NCBI GenBank assembly: GCA_041179125.1
Contig: JBEGTZ010000298.1
Coordinates: 1-7,350 of the forward strand
DNA length: 7,350 bases
From: CAMCXE01 sp041179125
GTDB lineage: Bacteria; Pseudomonadota; Gammaproteobacteria; Pseudomonadales; Cellvibrionaceae
Direction of reading: 5' to 3'
The translations under genes were made by a program, and so were the position numbers. Numbering within the stretch: the stretch's first letter is position 1; each line of letters starts with the position of its first letter. Below, one piece after another: positions 1-5,209 of this stretch. The notes under the pieces were generated by a model. The model saw only the letters and a program-made list of their open reading frames with translations, searched no databases and was not told where the DNA came from.

Positions 1-448
1 AATTTGGGCTACCTAGCCCTACAGCAGATCTCTTGCGGCGAATAAAGCGCCAAACGATCGGAACAAAACGTGACAGCTTTTTTAGCAGGATATGCGCCAT
101 TAAAGGGGGGACACAGATACATTTCACCCATATAAGTTGCAACAACAGGTTCGTAACGGTGATGCGCTCATCCCGCAAATATAAAACAACCGGCACAATA
201 ACCAAGGCTGATGAGACCACACTGATATAGGCATTTCTGGCAGCACGCTTTATTGAGCGCTCCATCCACACAACAGGCGTCAGGATGATGGAAACCAGGA
301 ACCAGCCAGGCGCAAAAGGCAGAGGGAAATACTCTGTCAAGAATGATTTAGGAACAAACTTTGTCCATAGAAACTGATTGGGAAACACCCAGATGGCCAA
401 AGCCAGGAGCATGGCCGTCCCGAGCGTTAGGTATAAATCTCGCGGCAT
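1..448 (-). CDS. Unrecognised multi-pass membrane protein, 5' part only (runs off left edge)
   Basis: The minus strand stays open from an ATG at 448 to the window edge, 149 codons without a stop, so the C-terminus is missing. The translation begins MPRDLYLTLGTAMLLALAIW and has about four hydrophobic stretches, near residues 5-22, 43-61, 73-91 and 99-122. Basic patches lie between and after them (SIKRAAR near 65-71, RFIRRKR near 134-140). This indicates an inner-membrane protein with several helices. I do not recognise a family, and no catalytic motif is visible. The start at 448 has a weak ribosome site, GGGA, six bases upstream. An in-frame ATG at 493 would add 15 residues but has no ribosome site and would take in repeat sequence (464-475), so 448 is preferred. 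The gene lies downstream of aroE on the same strand across 345 bp of repeats, so it probably has its own transcription. Base composition is more AT-rich than the central genes (about 43% GC at 181-240). That it is coding is likely; its function is unknown. Confidence 0.7.
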   Translation of the reverse strand, partial: MPRDLYLTLGTAMLLALAIWVFPNQFLWTKFVPKSFLTEYFPLPFAPGWFLVSIILTPVVWMERSIKRAARNAYISVVSSALVIVPVVLYLRDERITVTNLLLQLIWVKCICVPPLMAHILLKKLSRFVPIVWRFIRRKRSAVGLGSPN

Positions 449-463
449 GAACTTTCCCGTTTT

Positions 464-475
464 GAACCTAAAAAC
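464..475. repeat. Extra 12-bp copy of the palindromic element's end
   Basis: The 12 bases GAACCTAAAAAC are an exact reverse complement of 778-789, the right end of the nested palindrome. Eleven of them (465-475) recur in direct orientation at 609-619, its left end. The REP pair at 522-598 therefore lies between two direct copies of AACCTAAAAAC. This may be a remnant of a second element copy or one end of a larger composite. A 12-bp match in AT-rich sequence is modest evidence on its own. Confidence 0.45.
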
Positions 476-521
476 TTCGCAAATATTCAGCATGTTTTCT
501 ATTTTCGTGTGTCATCCCCGC

Positions 522-598
522 GCAGGGGCGCCATTCATTGCGCTCGATTGAACAGCCAGCGAAATCATCGACCAAGGCGCGATGAATCGCGCCCCTAC
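522..598. repeat. Facing pair of REP-like hairpins (BIME-like)
   Basis: On the minus strand, 598-576 reads GTAG followed by an imperfect palindrome: arms GGCGCGA and TCGCGCC (587-593 and 576-582) close a 7-bp stem over a 4-base loop. On the plus strand, 522-544 is a diverged copy in opposite orientation (GCAGGGGCGCCATTCATTGC...), differing at about four positions over 23. A GTAG tetranucleotide before a short GC-rich palindrome is the known layout of REP sequences, which are handled by RAYT-type Y1 transposases, and two facing REPs form a BIME. No such transposase is in the window. The pair sits between aroE and the membrane-protein gene, a usual place for REPs, where it can stabilise or attenuate the upstream transcript's 3' end. 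That these are REPs is inferred from structure; copy number in the genome cannot be seen here. Confidence 0.6.
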
Positions 599-608
599 AG
601 GGTGATTT

Positions 609-788
609 AACCTAAAAACCTCAGTTGAACCCGTAGCGAGAGCGACTCAGATGCCGAAAACAAAGCGATTTTTACCAAAATTTGGTGAAAGCAGTAGTCA
701 TCGCTACGGTGAGCCAAATTTTGGTAAAAATCGCTTTGTTTTCAAGTGTTAGGCGTTCGCAGTAGGGGGCAACTGAGGTTTTTAGGTT
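609..788. repeat. 180-bp nested palindromic element with 19-bp terminal inverted repeats (MITE-like)
   Basis: The outer arms are exact: 609-627 (AACCTAAAAACCTCAGTTG) is the reverse complement of 770-788. A second exact inverted repeat, 30 bp long, lies inside at 656-685 and 714-743, centred within 1 bp of the outer one. The segments between (628-655 and 744-769) do not pair well. The element encodes no protein. It ends 5 bp before the aroE stop codon (794-796), so the aroE mRNA would carry it as a large hairpin. Size, perfect termini and absence of an ORF fit a miniature non-autonomous mobile element or a large 3' hairpin/attenuator. I see no convincing target-site duplication: the flanks are GTGATTT on the left and CTAGCCT on the right. 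The inverted repeats are certain; their nature is inferred. Confidence 0.7.
656..743. repeat. Inner 30-bp perfect inverted repeat with 28-nt loop
   Basis: Positions 656-685 start GAAAACAAAGCGATTTTTAC and end AAATTTGG; 714-743 is the exact reverse complement. The loop is 686-713. A transcript from either strand would fold into a 30-bp stem. It lacks a GC-rich stem followed by a U tract, so it is not a textbook intrinsic terminator, although it may end or stabilise the aroE transcript. Confidence 0.75.
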
Positions 789-793
789 CTAGC

Positions 794-1624
794 CTAACCA
801 GCACGCAACAGCGCCAACACCGGCTCCACCGCAGGCGTCACACCGCGCCACAGGGTGAACGCCTCCGCCGCCTGGCCCACCAACATGCCCAAGCCATCCG
901 CCAAACCCTGCACGCCGCACGCCGCTGCCGCCTGTAAAAAAGGCGTGCCGTTGGGGCCGTATACCATGTCGTAAGCGTTCGAGCCGGTGTGCCATAGGCT
1001 TGCGGGCAGAGGGGGCATTTCGCCATGTAGGCCGGACGATAGGGCATTGATGACCAGATCGTAAGGGCCGCGATTGAGTTGATCCAAACCCATCGCATCA
1101 ACCGGGCTGCCGTTGAATAACTCCGCCAACTGAACGGCGCGGGCCAAGGTGCGGTTGGCAAGCGTGATGCTGGCGGGCGCCTGCTTCAGCAGTGGCCCAA
1201 GCACACCGCGCACCGCACCACCAGCGCCTAATATGAGCAGTTTTTGGCCTGCAACCGGCCAGCCCAAACGCTGTAAATCCGCCACCAAGCCAGCTCCATC
1301 GGTGTTGTCGCCCAGTATTTGGCCGTTCTCTAAACGTTTAAGCGTGTTCACCGCCCCGGCTTGCTGGGCGCGGGGGGTGAGCTGTTGGGCGAAGGCAAAG
1401 GCGTCTTCTTTGAAGGGTACGGTGACATTCAAACCGGCCCCACCGGCTGCAAAAAACGCTTCCGCCTCAGCGGCAAAAGCGCCTTCCGGCCAGAGGCGCT
1501 TGTCGTACTGCATCGCCTGCCCGGTCTGTTGGGCGAAGGCGGTGTGAATCAGCGGGGATTTGGAGTGGGCGATGGGGTTGCCCACCACCGCGTAGTAATC
1601 AAGTGGTATAGCGATGTCAACCAT
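794..1624 (-). CDS. aroE: Shikimate 5-dehydrogenase (NADP-dependent)
   Basis: AroE reduces 3-dehydroshikimate to shikimate with NADPH in the cytoplasm, the fourth step of the shikimate route to chorismate and aromatic amino acids. From the ATG at 1624 the protein has 276 residues, close to E. coli AroE (272). Visible motifs in order: NPIAHSKSP (16-24) with the two substrate-binding serines at 21 and 23; NVTVPFK (66-72) with catalytic Lys72; GDNTDG (105-110) with partner Asp109; glycine-rich GAGGAVRGV (from 133) of the Rossmann fold; NRT (157-159) for the NADP phosphate; and a C-terminal DGLGMLVGQAAEAF segment. Lys72-Asp109 spacing equals that of E. coli Lys65-Asp102. A GTG at 1633 could add three residues, but the ATG at 1624 gives the TGATG junction with hemF, one shared base, which implies translational coupling. 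The stop TAG lies immediately beside the palindromic repeat. The family assignment is secure. Confidence 0.96.
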   Translation of the reverse strand: MVDIAIPLDYYAVVGNPIAHSKSPLIHTAFAQQTGQAMQYDKRLWPEGAFAAEAEAFFAAGGAGLNVTVPFKEDAFAFAQQLTPRAQQAGAVNTLKRLENGQILGDNTDGAGLVADLQRLGWPVAGQKLLILGAGGAVRGVLGPLLKQAPASITLANRTLARAVQLAELFNGSPVDAMGLDQLNRGPYDLVINALSSGLHGEMPPLPASLWHTGSNAYDMVYGPNGTPFLQAAAACGVQGLADGLGMLVGQAAEAFTLWRGVTPAVEPVLALLRAG

Positions 1625-2532
1625 CACACCCACTCGCGGGGCACAAGGTAGCGCTCGTACAGCGCAGCCTCAGGGCTTCCCGGCTCCGGCGCCCAGTTGT
1701 ACTCCCAGCGCACCAAAGGCGGCAGGGACATCAAGATGGATTCCGTGCGGCCACCGGTTTGCAAGCCAAACAGCGTGCCCCGGTCGAACACCAGGTTAAA
1801 CTCCACGTAGCGGCCCCTTCGGTACAGCTGGAACTGTTTCTCCCGCTCGCCAAACGGCATGGCTTTGCGGCGCTCAATAATCGGCACATAGGCCTGGGTG
1901 TAGCTGTTGCCCACCGCCTGCATAAAGGCAAAACATTTCTCAAAACCCCACTCGTTGAGGTCATCAAAAAACAACCCGCCGATGCCGCGCGGTTCGTTGC
2001 GGTGTTTGAGGAAAAAGTACTCGTCGCACCATTTTTTGTAGTCGTCATAAACGCGCTCACCGAACGGCGCGCAGGCGCTTTGGGCGGTTTGATGCCAGTG
2101 TTGGCAGTCTTCATCGAAGCCGTAATAAGGCGTTAAATCGTAACCGCCACCAAACCACCACACCGGCTCTGCGCCGTCTTTTTCAGCAATAAAAAACCGC
2201 ACATTGGCGTGGCTGGTGGGCACATAAGGGTTGTTGGGGTGAATCACCAAGGACACCCCCATCGCCTCAAAACGGCGCCCGGTCAGCTCCGGCCTGTGGG
2301 CGGTGGCGGATGCGGGCATTTGCTCACCGGTAACATGGGAGAAGTTCACACCGCCTTTTTCAATCACCGCACCGTTGCACAACACGCGCGAGCGGCCACC
2401 ACCACCTTCGGGCCGCACCCAACTGTCCTCAACAAACGCCCCACCGCCATCGGCGGCGGCCAGCTGCGCGCAAATACGCTCTTGAAGCCCCAGTAAAAAA
2501 TCTTTTACCGCGTGTTTATCAGGTGCTTGCAT
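1624..2532 (-). CDS. hemF: Oxygen-dependent coproporphyrinogen-III oxidase
   Basis: HemF decarboxylates two propionate side chains of coproporphyrinogen III to vinyl groups, giving protoporphyrinogen IX in haem synthesis and using O2; it is a soluble cytoplasmic dimer. The 302-residue length matches E. coli HemF (299). Conserved stretches run through the protein: WVRPEGGGGRSRVL (38-51), GVNFSHVTG (61-69), HPNNPYVPTSHANVRFF (98-114), WWFGGGYDLTPYY (125-137), KHRNEPRGIGGLFFDDL (176-192), RYVEFNLVFDRGT (241-253) and GGRTESILMSLPPLVRWEY (260-278). His98, His108, His147 and His177 correspond to the conserved histidines of the E. coli enzyme (offset +2). The ATG at 2532 has a strong ribosome site, GAGGGG, five bases upstream. 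It follows tsaC by 39 bp and overlaps the aroE start by one base. The presence of HemF indicates an organism able to live aerobically. Confidence 0.97.
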   Translation of the reverse strand: MQAPDKHAVKDFLLGLQERICAQLAAADGGGAFVEDSWVRPEGGGGRSRVLCNGAVIEKGGVNFSHVTGEQMPASATAHRPELTGRRFEAMGVSLVIHPNNPYVPTSHANVRFFIAEKDGAEPVWWFGGGYDLTPYYGFDEDCQHWHQTAQSACAPFGERVYDDYKKWCDEYFFLKHRNEPRGIGGLFFDDLNEWGFEKCFAFMQAVGNSYTQAYVPIIERRKAMPFGEREKQFQLYRRGRYVEFNLVFDRGTLFGLQTGGRTESILMSLPPLVRWEYNWAPEPGSPEAALYERYLVPREWV

Positions 2533-2571
2533 AAATTCCCCTCGTGTTTTTTAGTCTGTACTGAAGCGCCA

Positions 2572-3138
2572 CTAGCCTGGCCGAACAATCAATCCACTGA
2601 TTAGATCACGAATCTGGCTGGGGTTATTTGATCTACCTACGGCTCCCACACAATAGTGCAGCGCCTCGCCAAAATACGCGCGGCAACGCAAGGCGCTGCG
2701 GGCGGGGCTTAGGCCTTGGGGGTTGGCGGAGGTGGACACCAGCGGCCCGCCGAGGGCGGCGCTGAGGGCGCGAATAACCGGGTGCGCGCTGACGCGGATG
2801 GCAACCGTTGGGTGGCGCCCGCTAATCCACTGCGGCACCAGGTGGTGGTGGGGCACCAGCCAAGTGTTCGGCCCCGGCCAGCTGGCCAGCAGGCGCTGTT
2901 GTTGTTCCTGCGTGCAGTGCTCTAACAGGAAGGCAAAATGCGCCGGGTCGCCGCTGACAAGAATCAACCCTTTGTGTACCGGGCGGTGCTTTAGCGCGAG
3001 CAAATGCTGCACGGCGGCGCGGTCATCCAGGCGACAGCCCAAACCCCATACCGCTTCGGTGGGGTACGCCAGCACACCGCCTGCGTGCAGGTGGCGCACC
3101 GCCTGCTGGATACGCGGGTGCTGGGGAGGAAAAACCAC
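2572..3138 (-). CDS. tsaC: L-threonylcarbamoyladenylate synthase (YrdC/RimN)
   Basis: TsaC makes threonylcarbamoyl-AMP from threonine, bicarbonate and ATP, the activated group that TsaB/D/E transfer to A37 of ANN-decoding tRNAs (t6A). The 188 residues match E. coli TsaC (190). YrdC-fold motifs: PTEAVWGLG (26-34), KHRPVHKGLI (50-59), PGPNTWLVP (88-96), TVAIRVSAHPV (111-121), STSANPQG (135-142) and a C-terminal NPSQIRDL. No SUA5 C-terminal domain is present, so this is the short form. The start is a GTG, 13 bp after the purE stop, with no visible ribosome site. It places the PTEAV motif at the same distance from the N-terminus as in E. coli, and no ATG exists nearby; reading may depend on coupling to purE. 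The frame stays open upstream to 3162 without a better start codon. Confidence 0.94.
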   Translation of the reverse strand: MVFPPQHPRIQQAVRHLHAGGVLAYPTEAVWGLGCRLDDRAAVQHLLALKHRPVHKGLILVSGDPAHFAFLLEHCTQEQQQRLLASWPGPNTWLVPHHHLVPQWISGRHPTVAIRVSAHPVIRALSAALGGPLVSTSANPQGLSPARSALRCRAYFGEALHYCVGAVGRSNNPSQIRDLISGLIVRPG

Positions 3139-3151
3139 GGCGAAGGGGCGT

Positions 3152-3658
3152 TTAGCGCGCGCTTAACTTCTGTTGCAGCGCTGCATCTTTGGCCATCACC
3201 TCGGCAGCGCTGGCAGCGCGCTCGGCAATCAGCTTGGCGTGCAGTTCTTTATCCGCCACACCGATAATTTGCGCGGCGAGGTAGGCTGCATTCTTCGCCC
3301 CCGCTTTGCCGATGGCAACCGTGGCCACCGGGATGCCGCCAGGCATTTGCACGGTGGACAGCAGCGCATCCAGGCCATCCAATGAATTGGCGATGGGCAC
3401 ACCAATCACCGGCTTTAAGGTAGTTGCCGACACCGCACCGGCCAAGTGGGCGGCCATGCCCGCTGCGCAAATAAACACCGCACAGCCGCGCTGATCGGCG
3501 TCCACTACGTAGTCGTGGGTGGCTTTTGGGGTGCGATGGGCGGAGGAAACCTTGGCCTCAAACGCAATCCCCAGTTTTTCTAATACATCAAAAGAGGCCT
3601 CCATGATGGGTAAATCGGAGTCGGAACCCATGAGAATAGCCACAAACGGTTTGGTCAT
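3152..3658 (-). CDS. purE: N5-carboxyaminoimidazole ribonucleotide mutase (class I PurE)
   Basis: PurE moves the carboxyl group of N5-CAIR to carbon 4 to give CAIR, in de novo purine synthesis; the family forms soluble octamers. The 168-residue protein is of normal length. It shows the nucleotide-phosphate loop MGSDSD (10-15), SAHRTP (39-44) with His41 equivalent to the catalytic His45 of E. coli, AGMAAHLAG (66-74), GVP (86-88), VQMPGGIPVAT (103-113) and GAKNAAYLAA (120-129). The ATG at 3658 has a weak ribosome site AGAG seven bases upstream. The usual partner purK, which makes N5-CAIR, is not adjacent: dprA lies upstream and tsaC 13 bp downstream. The 156-bp leader contains three 21-bp tandem repeats and probably the promoter. 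No PurR-type palindrome (ACGCAAACGTTTGCGT-like) was seen there. Confidence 0.96.
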   Translation of the reverse strand: MTKPFVAILMGSDSDLPIMEASFDVLEKLGIAFEAKVSSAHRTPKATHDYVVDADQRGCAVFICAAGMAAHLAGAVSATTLKPVIGVPIANSLDGLDALLSTVQMPGGIPVATVAIGKAGAKNAAYLAAQIIGVADKELHAKLIAERAASAAEVMAKDAALQQKLSAR

Positions 3659-3814
3659 AAATACACTCTAAAAGTACGCAAAAAATACAGAAAGACACGC
3701 GAACAGCGCAGGCAGTGCCCACAAGCGCCGTGGCCGTAGGCTAAGACGCCGTGGCCGTAAGCTAAGACGCTGTGGCCGTAAGCTAAGAAAGCCGCGCAAA
3801 ATACCGCAGCCTCT
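3659..3814. other. dprA-purE intergenic region, probable purE promoter
   Basis: This 156-bp gap follows the dprA stop and precedes purE, both read leftward. It holds the tandem repeats (3727-3789) and, nearer purE, an AT-rich stretch at 3659-3692. No convincing -35/-10 pair and no GC hairpin with a T tract could be picked out, so where transcription starts, and whether dprA transcription stops here, is open. Confidence 0.4.
3727..3789. repeat. Three tandem 21-bp repeats upstream of purE
   Basis: Units are 3727-3747, 3748-3768 and 3769-3789, each 21 bp and contiguous. Each contains the core GTGGCCGTA(A/G)GCTAAGA. Units 1 and 2 differ at one base; unit 3 differs from unit 2 at two (position 3 and the last base). 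A 21-bp period is two turns of B-DNA, so copies of a protein-binding site would all face one side of the helix. They sit 69-131 bp upstream of the purE start and about 25 bp past the dprA stop. On the minus strand they read as heptapeptide repeats (VLAYGHG), but the frame has no start codon before them, so coding is unlikely. Tandem slippage duplication without function is an equally simple explanation. Confidence 0.85.
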
Positions 3815-4999
3815 TTAGATCAGCAAGGGGGCGCGCACCGAGGTGGACGCCATGCGGCTATAACCGCCGTTAAAACTGCTGGCCAGGCCTTTTAGTTCAA
3901 GGGTTAACAGGTTGGCCAACAGCTCGCCAATATCCAGGCCGGTGCGCGCACTTAAGTCATCTAAACTCGCCGGGGTGAAATCCAACTGCGCCAACACCAC
4001 CTCCTCCGCTGGCGACTCAATCAGCTCCCCGCGATCCAACAGCGTAAGGCCCGATGGCACATCTTTGGGGGTTCGAAATGACACCCCCAGCTCCTGCCAC
4101 TTCATACTCAAATATCCTTCCAAATGGGTAAAAATATCCTCCACACATTCGGTGAGCACCGCGCCCTCTTTAATTAACGCATGGCAACCCCGGCTGAGCG
4201 GGTTATGGATAGAACCGGGGATAGCGAAGACCTCACGGTTGTGTTGCAGGGCGAACCGGGCGGTAATCAAGGAGCCGCTTTTAACCGCCGCCTCCACCAC
4301 CAAAACCCCCGCACTTAAGCCGCTAATAATACGGTTGCGCTGGGGGAAAAACGCCGCCTGGGGCGCGGTGCCCAGGGGGAATTCCGTCATTAACGCGCCA
4401 CCGTTCGCCACAATGCGCTCGGCTAAATCCTGGTTGCGCCTGGGGTAAATTTGATCAATCCCCGTTGCCATCACCGCAAGTGTGGTGGCCTCCGCTGCCA
4501 GCGCGCCCTCGTGGGCCGCCTGGTCAATCCCCAACGCCAGCCCACTGGTAATCGCCAAGCCCCCGGCGGCCAAATGCTGGGCGAACTCACGGGCGGTTTT
4601 GCTGCCACTGGGGCTTGGGCTGCGGCTGCCCACCAAGGCCAACTGCGGCAGCATCAAGGCTTGCACGCGCCCTTTCACAAACAATAAAGAAGGAGCCTTG
4701 GGAATTTCCCGCAACACGGCGGGGTAGGCATCGCTATGAATTGACACCAAATGCACCGCGTGCGCCTCGCACCAGTCCTGCGTTTTTTGCACCCGCTGGT
4801 GCAACGCACTGCTGGCGGGGTGCCTGCGGTGCAGCAGCAACTCGCCAATGGCAGCATCAGAGAGCAATTTATGCAGCTTCTCCGGGTTGGCCTCTAAAGC
4901 CACCGGCAAACTAGGGAACGCCTTCAGCAGTTGCCAATAGGTATTTGTGGTGGTGTTAGGTAAGTGTTGCAAAAGTAGCAACGCGTATTCCATTTGCAT
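3815..4999 (-). CDS. dprA: DNA-processing protein DprA (Smf), RecA loader for incoming ssDNA
   Basis: DprA binds single-stranded DNA entering during natural transformation, protects it and loads RecA; it is cytoplasmic. The 394-residue protein has the full three-part form: an N-terminal helical SAM-like region (about 1-60), the Rossmann-fold core (about 80-290) and a C-terminal winged-helix domain (about 331-383). Core motifs are LVGSRSPSPSG (122-132), SGLALGIDQAAHEGAL (152-167), ATGIDQIYPRRN (178-189), EFPLG (206-210), FPQRNRIISGLS (218-229), VEAAVKSGSLITA (235-247) and FAIPGSI (258-264). The ATG at 4999 has ribosome site GAGGG five bases upstream; a second in-frame ATG at 4993 is less well placed. 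It is the first gene of the leftward cluster and diverges from ettA. DprA is common even in bacteria not known to be transformable, so its presence alone does not prove competence. Confidence 0.96.
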   Translation of the reverse strand: MQMEYALLLLQHLPNTTTNTYWQLLKAFPSLPVALEANPEKLHKLLSDAAIGELLLHRRHPASSALHQRVQKTQDWCEAHAVHLVSIHSDAYPAVLREIPKAPSLLFVKGRVQALMLPQLALVGSRSPSPSGSKTAREFAQHLAAGGLAITSGLALGIDQAAHEGALAAEATTLAVMATGIDQIYPRRNQDLAERIVANGGALMTEFPLGTAPQAAFFPQRNRIISGLSAGVLVVEAAVKSGSLITARFALQHNREVFAIPGSIHNPLSRGCHALIKEGAVLTECVEDIFTHLEGYLSMKWQELGVSFRTPKDVPSGLTLLDRGELIESPAEEVVLAQLDFTPASLDDLSARTGLDIGELLANLLTLELKGLASSFNGGYSRMASTSVRAPLLI

Positions 5000-5209
5000 G
5001 GGATCCCTCGCAGATGTGAATGAAAAAGCGCGACATTAACGGGTTCGCTGACATCGGTAAAGCCCCCGGCGCTCGCGAAAAGAATCCGGCGGTTCTCGCT
5101 GCCCATCAGGCCAAATTCCACACTACCGCACCTTCCATTTGAATTTACCCCCGCGCAAGGCTACCCTTCGCGCCAACCCTTTTTCCCTTCTCTCTTGCAG
5201 GATCACCTC
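5000..5209. promoter_or_regulatory. Divergent dprA/ettA intergenic region
   Basis: This 210-bp gap separates two divergent starts and must contain promoters for both directions. For ettA the best candidate is TTGAAT (5139-5144), a 17-base spacer, then TACCCT (5162-5167): a fair -35 and a poor -10. For dprA nothing clearer than weak AT-rich matches was seen. A short imperfect palindrome lies at 5081-5096 (AGAATCCGGCGGTTCT). Ribosome sites: GAGGG (5005-5009, minus strand) for dprA and AGGA (5199-5202) for ettA. Promoter placement is inference. Confidence 0.35.

Noticed and set aside
33..230. 65-codon plus-strand ORF
   Set aside because: It is opposite the longer membrane-protein frame at 1-448, has a basic composition without domain features and no recognisable ribosome site.
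1149..1547. 132-codon plus-strand ORF within aroE
   Set aside because: It is antisense to a clearly conserved enzyme; its alanine/proline/serine-rich translation is typical of a high-GC shadow frame.
3727..3789. Tandem repeats as a CRISPR array or heptapeptide-repeat gene
   Set aside because: The units are contiguous with no spacers, and the minus-strand frame reading VLAYGHG has no start codon between its upstream stop and the repeats.
3912..4448. 178-codon plus-strand ORF within dprA
   Set aside because: It is fully antisense to the conserved Rossmann core of DprA and shows no motifs.
5081..5096. Imperfect palindrome AGAATCCGGCGGTTCT as an operator
   Set aside because: Only about six pairs including one G-T; too weak to call a binding site without comparison to other genomes.
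4924..5121. 65-codon minus-strand ORF across the dprA start and upstream region
   Set aside because: It overlaps the dprA start in another frame, and its sequence resembles no known protein; the dprA start has a proper ribosome site.
5195..5209. TTG start adding five residues to EttA
   Set aside because: The family N-terminus MAQ(Y/F)VYTMHR begins at 5210 and has its own ribosome site.
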